64,000 bases of DNA from assembly GCF_004323595.1 (NCBI RefSeq), contig NZ_AP019373.1, positions 1-64,000 on the forward strand, written 5' to 3'. A program made the translations under genes and the position numbers. Every line of letters begins with the position of its first letter. Position 1 is the stretch's first letter. Origin of the DNA: Sulfuricystis thermophila (GTDB lineage Bacteria; Pseudomonadota; Gammaproteobacteria; Burkholderiales; Rhodocyclaceae). This document shows positions 35,414-44,826 of the stretch, one piece after another. Under the pieces are notes generated by a model. It saw nothing but the letters and a program-made list of their open reading frames with translations, was not told the DNA's origin and did no database searches.

Positions 35414-36747
35414 GTGCTGGAGTTTGTCTGATCGAAGACGATCCTTTCGTCGGTAATCCGCTGTCGGAGCGCCTGGAAATGGATGGTTATGCCTGCGACT
35501 GGTTCCAGACGGGAGCCGAGGCGCTGGCGGCCCTGCGCAAAGACCGCTATCAGCTAGCCATCAGTGACATCCGCTTGCCCGACATCAGTGGCGAAGAGCT
35601 GTTCGTAACCTTGCGTCAAGAAGACATCCATCTGCCGCCATTCCTTTTTATCACCGGCCATGGCACCATCGATCAGGCCGTCCGGCTGCTAAAGCTCGGC
35701 GCCCAGGATTACATCACCAAGCCCTTCGACATCAGTGCGCTGATGGCGAAGGTGCGCAGCCTGTGCGATAGCCGTCTGACCATCGCCGACACACAGAGTC
35801 TGGGCGTCTCGTCGGCCATGCGCACGATCGAGGCCTTGCTGCCGCGGCTTGCCACTAGCCGCAGCCCGGTGCTGATCACCGGCGAGTCCGGCGTCGGCAA
35901 GGAAGAGGTGGCGCGTCACTTACATCGCTTGAGCGATCCCGCGGGCAACAAACCCTTCGTCGCCGTCAACTGCGGTGCGATTCCAGAGAATCTGATCGAG
36001 TCGGAACTTTTTGGCCATGAGAAAGGCAGTTTCACTGGAGCGGTGAAGTCACGCAGCGGTGTGTTCGAACAGGCCGACGGCGGAACGCTGTTCCTAGACG
36101 AGATTGGTGAAATGCCGCTGCCGATGCAGGTCAAATTGCTACGGGCGATCCAGGACAACGCGGTCGTGCCGGTTGGCGGAGAAGCGCCCCGTCCGGTGGA
36201 TATCCGTCTGGTCTGCGCGACACATCGCGACCTGAAGGCGATGGTGGAAAGTGGCGAGTTTCGCGAAGACCTGTTTTATCGCATCCACGTCATTCACCTG
36301 CCGATTCCGCCACTCCGAGAACGGCGCGACGACATCCTCTGGTTGGCCGAACGTTTCCTCGCAGAGATCGGTCGTCGGGAGCGCAGGGTGCTTTCGATCT
36401 CGGCGCGTGCCGCGGACGCGATGATGAACTATCCCTGGCCGGGCAATATTCGCGAACTGCGCCACTGTCTCGAACGTGCCGCGGTTCTGTCCACCAGTGA
36501 CTGTTTCGAGCCACCGGCGATTTTCGGCGGGGCGATGGCCTTGGCGGAGGCGGCGAACAATCCGGCAAATCGCCAGCCACTCGGCGATTATCTCGAAGCC
36601 TGTGAGCGTGACTACATCGGTCGGGCGTTGAACGAGGCTGGCGGGAAAATCACCCGGGCAGCGGTGTTGTTGGGGATCAGTCGCAAGAATTTGTGGCAGA
36701 AAATGCGCCGACTCGGCATCAGCTCAACCAGTGGCGATGATGCCTGA
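35410..36747 (+). CDS. Sigma-54-dependent response regulator (module C)
   Basis: The 445-residue NtrC-family activator has a receiver domain with phosphoacceptor D53 ([12 protein letters not shown]), an AAA+ domain with GESGVGKE and the loop GSFTGA in place of the more usual GAFTGA, and a C-terminal Fis-type helix-turn-helix (KITRAAVLLGISRKNLWQKM). Its ATG overlaps the kinase stop. It is closely related to the module A regulator. The recognition helices differ at several positions, so the two may use different sites. Confidence 0.93.
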   Translation: MSAGVCLIEDDPFVGNPLSERLEMDGYACDWFQTGAEALAALRKDRYQLAISDIRLPDISGEELFVTLRQEDIHLPPFLFITGHGTIDQAVRLLKLGAQDYITKPFDISALMAKVRSLCDSRLTIADTQSLGVSSAMRTIEALLPRLATSRSPVLITGESGVGKEEVARHLHRLSDPAGNKPFVAVNCGAIPENLIESELFGHEKGSFTGAVKSRSGVFEQADGGTLFLDEIGEMPLPMQVKLLRAIQDNAVVPVGGEAPRPVDIRLVCATHRDLKAMVESGEFREDLFYRIHVIHLPIPPLRERRDDILWLAERFLAEIGRRERRVLSISARAADAMMNYPWPGNIRELRHCLERAAVLSTSDCFEPPAIFGGAMALAEAANNPANRQPLGDYLEACERDYIGRALNEAGGKITRAAVLLGISRKNLWQKMRRLGISSTSGDDA

Positions 36748-36790
36748 AAAGCGGGATATCGCCGTTTGCCGCATCGCAACCATCCGGTGC

Positions 36791-36815
36791 GTGCCGTCCT
36801 GCCAGCGCCGACTAT
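36791..36815 (+). repeat. REP-like repeat after the module C regulator
   Basis: GTGCCGTCCTGCCAGCGCCG followed by ACTATC is a near-consensus copy, about 45 bases after the regulator stop codon. Confidence 0.65.
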
Positions 36816-36868
36816 CAACATTCACGGGGAATCGAATGGACGCCTCCCGCCCCGCGAGCGCTGAACAC

Positions 36869-36936
36869 GAGTTATCCACGGCGCCGGTTGCCTTCGGTAG
36901 AGAGGGACCAGCGGTGCCCGGCGCCGTGGATAACTC
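36869..36936. repeat. Perfect 19-bp inverted repeat containing DnaA-box-like sequences
   Basis: GAGTTATCCACGGCGCCGG (36869-36887) is repeated exactly in reverse complement at 36918-36936, with a 30-base spacer. Each arm contains TTATCCACG. No gene is present in 36748-37048. The same spacer also holds the palindrome CGAATCA-TGCC-TGATTCG (36993-37010). It could be a hairpin, a protein-binding site or the remnant of a mobile element. Confidence 0.7.
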
Positions 36937-37048
36937 TGCGGCCCATCTCCTTCAAATCCCGTTTGTATCGCTTGGTCGTCATAGCCACTCCCCGAATCAT
37001 GCCTGATTCGAGTAACGCACGACCACCTCAAACGGTTGTCACCCATTA

Positions 37049-37429
37049 ATGGTAATTCTCAATAAGAGAAAGGTCGGGCGCCTGTTTTGGCTTGCCGTGC
37101 TGACGCTAATGGTGGCGTCTCCGGCGCAAGCCATTGAGACGACCGACGATCTGCTCGTGCGCAAATGCACGACCTGCCACACCGCCGTGCGCTGGCAGAC
37201 TGCGCGCCATACCCGCATCGGCTGGTGGGCCATCACCGCTCGCATGCGCTGGATCAATGGCGCCTCATTGACCTGGAGCGATCAGGCTAAAGCAGTCGAC
37301 CTGCTGGTCGAACGGTTTCCTGCCACGGGCGATGAGGCGCGCAACGAATGGCTGCTTGCCATGCTATTTGTCATGGCGATCCTGCTGCCAGTCGGCTGGC
37401 GGGTGTGGCGGCGCAAACGTGCCGGCTGA
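37049..37429 (+). CDS. Membrane-anchored monoheme cytochrome c
   Basis: The 126-residue protein has an N-terminal signal sequence or anchor (RLFWLAVLTLMVASPAQA), one heme motif CTTCH in VRKCTTCHTAVRW, the conserved block RHTRIGWWAITARMRWINGA and a C-terminal membrane helix (LLAMLFVMAILLPVGWRV). It is the intact paralogue of the frameshifted cytochrome in module C. It lies downstream of the module C sensor operon and directly before the IS110 element. An electron-transfer role with the molybdoenzymes is likely by association. Confidence 0.82.
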   Translation: MVILNKRKVGRLFWLAVLTLMVASPAQAIETTDDLLVRKCTTCHTAVRWQTARHTRIGWWAITARMRWINGASLTWSDQAKAVDLLVERFPATGDEARNEWLLAMLFVMAILLPVGWRVWRRKRAG

Positions 37430-38632
<1,203 letters not shown>

Positions 38633-38777
38633 AGAGCTTGTGAAAAAATTCGTCGCGAGCGGGCTGATGGCAAGGCGCCCGGAGCGCAGCGACCGAGACA
38701 TATCAAAGTAGATAGGCGAGGGAGCAAGCACCGCGCAACGCAGCCAGCAGATAGCGCAAGAATTTTTCACAAGCTCT
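38633..38777. mobile_element. MITE-like element family 1, copy b
   Basis: The termini AGAGCTTGTGAAAAAATTC and GAATTTTTCACAAGCTCT are inverted repeats. The interior follows copy a closely (CGTCGCGAGCGGGCTGATGG). Outside flanks are CAA and TGA, so no target duplication is evident. It separates the IS110 element from the arsenic operon. Confidence 0.8.
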
Positions 38778-38795
38778 GAGTCCTGTCGCCTGCGC

Positions 38796-38823
38796 GCGCC
38801 GTCGGTCAGGCGCCGACTTTTCC
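38796..38823 (+). repeat. Degenerate REP-like repeat before arsR
   Basis: GCGCCGTCGGTCAGGCGCCG followed by ACTTTTCC retains both ends of the consensus. A possible -10 element, TACAAT, follows at 38827-38832. Confidence 0.45.
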
Positions 38824-38858
38824 GGGTACAATGGTTCGACTTTATTGGAAACGACGAA

Positions 38859-39209
38859 ATGAATACATCGGACGCCGTCCAGGCCCTCGCCGCGCTTGCC
38901 CAGGAAACCCGCCTGTCGATCTTCCGCCTACTCGTCGAGGCGGGCGAGGCCGGTATGAATGCCGGCGCCATCGCCGAAGCGCTTGACTTGGCGCCAGCCA
39001 CACTGTCCTTCCATATCGCCCATCTTGCCCGCTCGGGCCTCGTGGCGTCGCGGCAGGAGGGGCGCTTCATCTATTACTCGGCCAACTTCGCGGCCATGGA
39101 CGAGCTGATCGCCTATCTCACCGACAACTGCTGCCAGGGGGGCGGGCAATGTCTGCCCAAAACCACCGCAGCCACCACTTCAACCCGATCCCGCCGCAAG
39201 GCGGCCTGA
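38859..39209 (+). CDS. arsR: ArsR-family transcriptional regulator
   Basis: The 116-residue winged-helix repressor has the ArsR fold (ALAQETRLSIFRLLVEAGEA; LDLAPATLSFHIAHLARSGL; RFIYYSANF). The metalloid-sensing cysteines are near the C-terminus (NCCQGGGQC), not in the classic alpha-3 helix, a placement seen in some ArsR types. It is first in an operon with arsC and acr3, so it should repress that operon until arsenite or antimonite binds. A basic tail ends the protein. Confidence 0.9.
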   Translation: MNTSDAVQALAALAQETRLSIFRLLVEAGEAGMNAGAIAEALDLAPATLSFHIAHLARSGLVASRQEGRFIYYSANFAAMDELIAYLTDNCCQGGGQCLPKTTAATTSTRSRRKAA

Positions 39210-39218
39210 GGAGTATCC

Positions 39219-39704
39219 ATGTCTTTCAATGTACTTGTTCTTTGTACCGGCAACTCGGCGCGTTCGATTCTCGGCGAGATGCTGTTCAATCACCTCGGCC
39301 AGGGCCGCATCAAGGCGTATTCTGCGGGCAGCAAGCCTGCCGGGCAGGTCAATCCCGTCGCGCTGGAGACCTTGCAAAAGCATGGTGTGCCCTGCGAGGG
39401 CGCGCGCAGCAAGTCCTGGGACGAATTCGCCGCACCCGACGCACCGCAGATCGATTTCATCTTCACCGTCTGCGACAACGCCGCCAATGAGCCCTGTCCC
39501 GTCTGGCCGGGCCATCCGACCACCGCGCACTGGGGCATTCCCGATCCGGCGCACGTCGAGCCCATGGAGGCGCGCCGCGCGGCTTTCGAAGAGGCCTACC
39601 AATCCTTGCACAAGCGCATCGCGGCTTTTCTCGCCTTGCCGCTGGAGACAATGACGCGCGAAGAGATCGTCGCCGCCGCGCGTCGCATTCACGAGGAAGC
39701 CTGA
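39219..39704 (+). CDS. arsC: Arsenate reductase, low-molecular-weight phosphatase type
   Basis: The 161-residue enzyme reduces arsenate to arsenite in the cytoplasm. The phosphatase loop is C9 in LCTGNSARS. C85 and C93 in TVCDNAANEPCPVWPG match the second and third cysteines of the thioredoxin-coupled ArsC relay, and WGIPDP is also typical. It follows arsR by nine bases and precedes the efflux gene by one base. Confidence 0.93.
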   Translation: MSFNVLVLCTGNSARSILGEMLFNHLGQGRIKAYSAGSKPAGQVNPVALETLQKHGVPCEGARSKSWDEFAAPDAPQIDFIFTVCDNAANEPCPVWPGHPTTAHWGIPDPAHVEPMEARRAAFEEAYQSLHKRIAAFLALPLETMTREEIVAAARRIHEEA

Positions 39705-39705
39705 C

Positions 39706-40782
39706 ATGTCCGCCCAATGTGAAGTCACCGCCAAGGTCGCCGCCGGTGTGCCCTTGTCGACCTTCGAGCGCTACCTGACGGTCTGGGTCTTTCTCTGCAT
39801 CGTGGCCGGCATCACGCTCGGCCAACTCATCCCGGGGCCCTTCCAGGCGCTCGGACGCATGGAGGTCGCGCAGGTCAATATCCCGGTGGGGCTCCTGATC
39901 TGGGTGATGATCATCCCGATGCTGGTCAAGGTCGATTTCGGCGCGCTGCACGAAGTGAAGGAGCATGTCAAGGGCATCGGCGTGTCGCTGTTCGTGAACT
40001 GGCTGGTGAAGCCCTTCTCGATGGCCTTTCTCGGCTGGCTGTTCGTGCGCCAGCTGTTCGCGCCGTATCTGCCGGCCGACCAGATCGACAGCTACGTCGC
40101 CGGCCTGATCCTGCTCGCCTCCGCCCCCTGCACAGCGATGGTGTTCGTCTGGAGCCGGCTCTCCAACGGCGATCCGCTGTTCACGCTCTCACAGGTGGCC
40201 TTGAACGACACCATCATGGTGTTCGCCTTCGCGCCGATCGTCGGCCTGCTGCTCGGCATATCTGCGATCACCGTGCCGTGGGATACGCTGCTCACCTCGG
40301 TCGTGCTCTACATCGTCATCCCGCTGGCGCTGGCGCAATTGTGGCGCAAGTCGCTGCTGAAAAAGGGCCAGGCCCATTTCGATGCCACGATGCAGAAAAT
40401 CGGTCCCTGGTCGATCACCGCCTTGCTCGCCACGCTGGTGCTGCTGTTTGCCTTCCAGGGCAAGGCCATCGTCGAGAAGCCCTTGATCATCGCGCTCTTG
40501 GCCGTGCCGATCCTGATCCAGGTGTTCTTCAATTCGGCGCTTGCCTACTGGCTCAACCGTCTGGTAGGCGAAAAGCACAACGTCGCCTGCCCCTCTGCCT
40601 TGATCGGCGCGTCCAACTTCTTCGAATTGGCAGTGGCCGCGGCGATCTCGCTGTTTGGCTTCGAATCCGGTGCGGCGCTTGCCACCGTGGTCGGGGTGCT
40701 GATCGAGGTGCCGGTGATGTTGCTGGTCGTCAAGGTCGTCAATGCCTCGAAAAACTGGTACGAACGAAAGGAAACCGCATGA
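39706..40782 (+). CDS. acr3: Arsenite efflux permease, ACR3 type
   Basis: The 358-residue integral membrane protein has about ten helices. The conserved ACR3 segment LLASAPCTAMVFVWSRLSNGD contains the essential cysteine. NDTIMVFAFAP and IGASNFFELAVA are also typical. It exports arsenite produced by ArsC. Its stop codon overlaps the start of the next gene (ATGA), so the operon continues downstream. Confidence 0.95.
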   Translation: MSAQCEVTAKVAAGVPLSTFERYLTVWVFLCIVAGITLGQLIPGPFQALGRMEVAQVNIPVGLLIWVMIIPMLVKVDFGALHEVKEHVKGIGVSLFVNWLVKPFSMAFLGWLFVRQLFAPYLPADQIDSYVAGLILLASAPCTAMVFVWSRLSNGDPLFTLSQVALNDTIMVFAFAPIVGLLLGISAITVPWDTLLTSVVLYIVIPLALAQLWRKSLLKKGQAHFDATMQKIGPWSITALLATLVLLFAFQGKAIVEKPLIIALLAVPILIQVFFNSALAYWLNRLVGEKHNVACPSALIGASNFFELAVAAAISLFGFESGAALATVVGVLIEVPVMLLVVKVVNASKNWYERKETA

Positions 40783-41102
40783 GTACTGCCACCCCCCTGC
40801 ATCCGTCCATCATTGCGATGGTCTCGCTGGCGGCCAACATCGCCGCCAATCATCCGAAGAAAGGCCTATGCCAGATCGAGCGCCTGCGCGGCTACGGCGT
40901 TACGGAGGAACAGATCGACATGGTGGTGGACATCGCCCGCCACCTGCGCGACGAAGCGGGCCAGATGCTCGACGCCGAGTTTGATGTCGAGGCCAGACTG
41001 GCCGTCTCTCCGGCGCCGGCTTCTGACGCTTGCTGTGCGCCTGCCCCCAGCGAATCGTCCTGCGGCTGCACGCCGACCGCCAAGGGCAACGCCTGCTGCT
41101 GA
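40779..41102 (+). CDS. Uncharacterised ars-operon protein with cysteine-rich tail
   Basis: The first 80 residues of this 107-residue protein are helical (IIAMVSLAANIAANHPKKGL; EEQIDMVVDIARHLRDEAGQ) and resemble small proteins found in ars operons, though I cannot name the family. The tail has seven cysteines (CCAPAPSESSCGCTP and KGNACC), which could bind arsenite or a soft metal. The start overlaps the acr3 stop, so it is coupled to efflux. A metallochaperone role is inference. Confidence 0.78.
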   Translation: MSTATPLHPSIIAMVSLAANIAANHPKKGLCQIERLRGYGVTEEQIDMVVDIARHLRDEAGQMLDAEFDVEARLAVSPAPASDACCAPAPSESSCGCTPTAKGNACC

Positions 41103-41106
41103 CGAC

Positions 41107-41646
41107 ATGAACTGCATCACCAAGGCCTGGAGCCAGCACGAAGCGGAACTGCGCCGCTTCCTGCGCCATCGCGCCAATGATGACGCGATCGCCGAAGATC
41201 TGCTGCAAGATGTCTTTTTGCGTGCGCTGCGGCAAAAGAATGGCCTGTGCGGCATCGACAACCCGCGCGCCTGGCTGTTCAAGACCGCGCGCAACCTGCT
41301 GATCGACAGGCTGCGATTGGCGAAAGCGCTGGTGGAGCTGCCTGACGATCTGGCCAACGAAGAGGATGATCCGGCACCGCCGGTCGACGATCTCGTGCAA
41401 TGCTTGCCGCGCGTGCTCGCCGAACTCTCGCCGCAAGACCGCGAGGCGATCACCCTGTGTGACATCGAGGGCATGACCCAGCAGGAATACGCCAGACGCA
41501 TTGGTCTTTCGCTGCCGGCTGCCAAGTCGCGCGTGCAGCGCGCCCGCGCCCGGCTCAAGGCGCGCATGAGTGAAGCCTGTCAGGTGAGCTTCGATGCAGA
41601 TGGCAAAGTGGAGGGGTTCATCCCCCGTTTCCCAGAAGTTTTTTGA
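41107..41646 (+). CDS. ECF/SigZ-like RNA polymerase sigma factor
   Basis: The 179-residue protein has sigma region 2 (AIAEDLLQDVFLRAL; NPRAWLFKTARNLLIDRLR) and region 4 (LSPQDREAITLCDIEGMTQQ, then KSRVQRARARLKARM). It lacks an adjacent anti-sigma gene. It lies four bases after the cysteine-rich ars protein and overlaps the next gene, so it is part of the ars transcript. Its signal might be metal exposure. Resemblance to SigZ is by architecture only. Confidence 0.85.
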   Translation: MNCITKAWSQHEAELRRFLRHRANDDAIAEDLLQDVFLRALRQKNGLCGIDNPRAWLFKTARNLLIDRLRLAKALVELPDDLANEEDDPAPPVDDLVQCLPRVLAELSPQDREAITLCDIEGMTQQEYARRIGLSLPAAKSRVQRARARLKARMSEACQVSFDADGKVEGFIPRFPEVF

Positions 41647-42431
41647 GGGTGCTGACGTTGAAACGTCTCTTTGCGTGGGGTTTGTCTTTCGTTCTGCCCT
41701 CCATGGCTGCTGCCGCGGATACCCTCCTGATCGTTTCCATCGATGCGCTGCATCCTGCTGCATTGAGCGTGGACAACTCGCCGACACTGCAGGCCTTGAT
41801 GCAACCTGGGTATTACACCCTGCAGGGCAGGAGTGTCGAACCGCCGAAAACCCTGGTTGCGCATACGGCGATGATGACTGGCCTGCCGCCGGTGCAAAAC
41901 GGCAAGATCGACAATCAATGGCGGCCAGGCGATCCGCAAGTCGATAAGCCAACACTCTTCGATGATGGACGTCGGCTGGGCTATCAAACTGCCTATTACT
42001 ATTCAAAGCCCAAGCTGGGTTACCTGGTCAATCCTGCGGTGGGCGAACATGCGCTTGATCCGGATGGCGGTATCGAGCGGGTGCGGGCCTTTTTTCGACA
42101 TACTGGGAAGCGCTTTGCCTTCCTGCATGTCAGCGGCCTGGAATGGGTGGGCACCGATTCTGGCTGGCTTTCGCAAGCGTATCTCGATGAACTGAAAGAC
42201 ATCGACGCGGCATTGGCACCGCTATTCCATGAGGTGAGCCGCCGCGGCAAGTACGCCATCGTCGTAATCAGTGACCATGCCGGCCATGACAAACTCCACG
42301 GCACCAATCATCCAGAGGATTACAAGCTCCCATTGATCGTGAGCGGTAACCTGGCCCAATTGCCCAAGCTTCCCGCAGCTGAATGGTCATTGACAGAGTT
42401 GCGCTCTTTGTTTCGTGAGCTGGCTCGCTGA
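41643..42431 (+). CDS. Exported alkaline-phosphatase-superfamily hydrolase
   Basis: The product of about 262 residues has a signal peptide (LKRLFAWGLSFVLPSMAAAA). It has the metal-binding pattern of the nucleotide pyrophosphatase/phosphodiesterase group: VSIDALHP, a nucleophile threonine in LVAHTAMMTGLPP, ISDHAGHDKLHGT and a late HPEDYK. It would act on a phosphoester or phosphonate in the periplasm. No ATG start fits: TTG at 41643 or GTG at 41649 is used. Why it follows an ars operon is unclear. Confidence 0.78.
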   Translation: MRVLTLKRLFAWGLSFVLPSMAAAADTLLIVSIDALHPAALSVDNSPTLQALMQPGYYTLQGRSVEPPKTLVAHTAMMTGLPPVQNGKIDNQWRPGDPQVDKPTLFDDGRRLGYQTAYYYSKPKLGYLVNPAVGEHALDPDGGIERVRAFFRHTGKRFAFLHVSGLEWVGTDSGWLSQAYLDELKDIDAALAPLFHEVSRRGKYAIVVISDHAGHDKLHGTNHPEDYKLPLIVSGNLAQLPKLPAAEWSLTELRSLFRELAR

Positions 42432-42534
42432 GTGCTTACAATGCAAAAAGGCGGATCGAACCCATGCCCCCCTCTGGCTCACCCAGGCCATCGCCATCGC
42501 AGCATGAGCGAATCTACGCAATCTGGGTTGAAAT

Positions 42535-43248
42535 ATGGCACTGATCGAAGTCGACAATCTTGCCGTTGAATCAGGGGGGCGTCGGATCCTTGAGGGCATC
42601 GACCTGACTATCGAATCTGGCTCGGTCCACGCGCTGGTCGGCGCCAACGGTTCGGGCAAGACCAGCCTGGCGCGGCTGCTGATGGGCGCCGAGGGCTACC
42701 ACGCCGTCGCAGGAACCGTGCGTTTCGAAGGTGCCGATCTTCTGACCCTGCCCATGCACGAGCGCGCGCGGCGCGGCATCGCCATCGCCTGGCAGGAACC
42801 GGTGGTCATCGAAGGCCTGACCGTCGCCGACTATCTCGGCTGCGGGCCGGTCAGGCAGCCGGCCGCCGCCTGCCTCGAACAGGTGGGCCTCGATGCGGCG
42901 GACTACCTGCCGCGTCCGCTCGACGCCCGCCTCTCCGGCGGCGAGCGACGGCGCATCGAACTGGCCGCCGTGCTGAGCCTTGCGCCGAAACTGGCCATCC
43001 TCGACGAGCCGACGGCGGGCATCGACCTGTCCTCGCTGCCGCTGATCGAGGCGGCGATTCCCGCCCTGCGCCAGGGCGGCGCGGCGGTGCTGCTGATCAC
43101 CCACGAGGAGGCGCTCGCGCGCCAGGCCGACGTGGCCTCGCAGATCTGCGCCGGCCGCATCGTTTGCAGCGGCGATCCCGAACGCGTGGTGGAGCGCTAC
43201 AAGCGCCGCCTCTGCGACCGCTGCGACGGAGGCAGCTGCCATGGCTGA
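42535..43248 (+). CDS. SufC-like Fe-S assembly ATPase
   Basis: The 237-residue ABC ATPase has Walker A VGANGSGKTS, the signature LSGGERRRIE and Walker B LAILDEPTAGID. Its Q-loop and neighbourhood match SufC rather than a transporter ATPase, and the next gene is SufB/D-like. The C-terminus is cysteine-rich (CDRCDGGSCHG), which is unusual for SufC. No sufS, sufE or sufA is nearby, so this is a reduced two-gene system, similar to the minimal SmsC-SmsB type. It overlaps the next gene by eight bases. Confidence 0.88.
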   Translation: MALIEVDNLAVESGGRRILEGIDLTIESGSVHALVGANGSGKTSLARLLMGAEGYHAVAGTVRFEGADLLTLPMHERARRGIAIAWQEPVVIEGLTVADYLGCGPVRQPAAACLEQVGLDAADYLPRPLDARLSGGERRRIELAAVLSLAPKLAILDEPTAGIDLSSLPLIEAAIPALRQGGAAVLLITHEEALARQADVASQICAGRIVCSGDPERVVERYKRRLCDRCDGGSCHG

Positions 43249-44176
43249 TCTGACGCATCTCCGGCAGGCCTTCGCCCTGATCGGCGAAGACCCGGCCCGC
43301 GTGCTCGCGCCCGGCACCGCGCACCTGATCGCCCAGGGCCACGAAATCGTCAGCCAGCAGGCGATCCCCGGCGTGCGGCTGGAAGCCCGGAGCGAGGAGG
43401 GAATCGTCAAGGCGCGGCTGGAAATCGCGCCGGGCGCGCGCATCGCCCAGCCGATCCACCTGTGCTTCGGCCTGTTCGAGCGCTTCGGCAGCCAGAACGT
43501 CGATCTCGAAGTCAGGCTGGGCGAGGATGCCCGCGCCACGGTCTGGTCGCACTGCTTGTTCACCCTGCCGCAGGCCGCGCTCCACGCGATGAACGCGCGC
43601 ATCGAACTGGCAGCCGGCGCCCAACTCGTCAGCAACGAGACCCACTATCACGGCCTCTACGGCCGCATCGAGGTGATCCCGCGCGCGACGGTGCAGGTCG
43701 GCCCGCGCGCCCGCTACGCCGCCGACTTCGTGCTGGTGCAGGGGCTCGTCGGCCGGCTCGACATCGACTACGCGGTGGCGGTGGCCGAGGACGGCGTCGC
43801 CGAGCTGACCAGCAAGGTCTATGGCCACGCCGCCGACCGCATCCGCATCCGCGAGGCGGTGAGCCTCGACGGCGCCCGCGCGCGCGGCCTGGTCAAGACT
43901 CGCGTCGCCGTGGAGGACGAGGCCGACGCGGAAATCGTCGGCGCCACCTACGGCAACGCCGCCGGTGCCCGCGGCCATGTCGATTGCATGGAGATCGTGC
44001 GCGGCAAGGCGACCGCGCGCGCCGTGCCCGAAGTGCGCGTCAGCCACCCCGAGGCCAAGGTGACCCACGAGGCGGCGATCGGCAGCGTCGACGCCCGCCA
44101 GCTCGAAACCCTGATGGCGCGCGGCCTCGCGCCCGACGAGGCGGTGGATCGCATCGTTCTGGGCATGCTGCGCTGA
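43241..44176 (+). CDS. SufB/SufD-like Fe-S scaffold protein
   Basis: The 311-residue protein shows the SufBD beta-helix core (NETHYHGLYGRIEVIPRATV) and the C-terminal SHPEAKVTHEAAIGSVDARQ, in which histidine and glutamate contribute to cluster binding in SufB. It is shorter than E. coli SufB (about 495) and SufD (about 423), a size seen in minimal two-gene systems. It should partner the preceding ATPase. It may supply clusters under stress, or to the many Fe-S proteins of this window. Confidence 0.87.
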   Translation: MADLTHLRQAFALIGEDPARVLAPGTAHLIAQGHEIVSQQAIPGVRLEARSEEGIVKARLEIAPGARIAQPIHLCFGLFERFGSQNVDLEVRLGEDARATVWSHCLFTLPQAALHAMNARIELAAGAQLVSNETHYHGLYGRIEVIPRATVQVGPRARYAADFVLVQGLVGRLDIDYAVAVAEDGVAELTSKVYGHAADRIRIREAVSLDGARARGLVKTRVAVEDEADAEIVGATYGNAAGARGHVDCMEIVRGKATARAVPEVRVSHPEAKVTHEAAIGSVDARQLETLMARGLAPDEAVDRIVLGMLR

Positions 44177-44196
44177 AAACCCGACGAGGAGACGAA

Positions 44197-44619
44197 ATGA
44201 ACCCGCCCGCCCCGAAAATGGAATTCCACGTCGCCGCCAAGCGCCTCGACGCGCATGGCAGCGTCGCGCAGTGCAAGGACGCCGAACTCGTGCTCGACAC
44301 CGATCTGGCCGGCCGGCGTGACGCCTTCAATCCCGCCGAGCTGCTGCTCGCGGCGCTGGCCGCCTGCATGCTCAAGGGCATCGAGCGCGTGACGCCCATC
44401 CTCAAGTTCCGGCTGCGCGGCGTCGAGGTCAAGGTGCATGGTGTGCGCCGCGACGTGCCGCCGGGCCTGGAGTCGATCGACTACGAGATCCTCGTCGATA
44501 CCGACGAGGACGACCGGCGTCTCGAACTGCTGCATGAGAATGTGCGGCGCTACGGCACGGTGTTCAACACCGTGGCGCCAGGAACGCAGCTTTCCGGAAC
44601 GCTGCGGCGGGCGGCTTGA
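44197..44619 (+). CDS. OsmC-like protein
   Basis: The 140-residue protein matches the OsmC/YhfA fold: FNPAELLLAALAACMLKGIE contains the first conserved cysteine, and VFNTVAPGTQLSGTL closes the domain. The second cysteine of peroxidase-type OsmC, normally just before the closing strand, is glycine here (YGTVFNT). The hydroperoxidase cycle may be lost. CGAGGAGACG precedes the ATG. It follows the SufBD gene by 20 bases and is probably in the same operon. Confidence 0.85.
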   Translation: MNPPAPKMEFHVAAKRLDAHGSVAQCKDAELVLDTDLAGRRDAFNPAELLLAALAACMLKGIERVTPILKFRLRGVEVKVHGVRRDVPPGLESIDYEILVDTDEDDRRLELLHENVRRYGTVFNTVAPGTQLSGTLRRAA

Positions 44620-44651
44620 ATCCGCCTCCCCCTGTTCCCGCATCACCGGCA

Positions 44652-44669
44652 CCGGCAGGTTACTGCCGG
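44652..44669 (+). terminator. Hairpin after the Suf-like operon
   Basis: CCGGCA-GGTTAC-TGCCGG forms a perfect 6-bp stem but no T-run follows, so termination is uncertain. The remaining spacer before the bufferin gene also holds AGGCCA/TGGCCT arms (about 44713-44739). Nothing else is recognised there. Confidence 0.4.
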
Positions 44670-44826
44670 GAGAGCCGATCGTCTGGTTGGCTTGATTGAG
44701 AACTCACCCTAGGCCAGTTCCTTGCTACAAGGTGGCCTGAGTGTAAGAAAGCGTGGGGGTGTGCCGACTAATGGTCAGCAGGTGAGAAATCCTGCCCTCG
44801 CAATGACCAACCCAAAGGAGACTCAA

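Noticed and set aside
36748-37048. A CRISPR array or tRNA in the repeat-bearing gap
   Set aside because: Only one inverted repeat pair and short palindromes are present. There are no regularly spaced direct repeats and no cloverleaf was seen. No tRNA, rRNA or CRISPR was found anywhere in the window.
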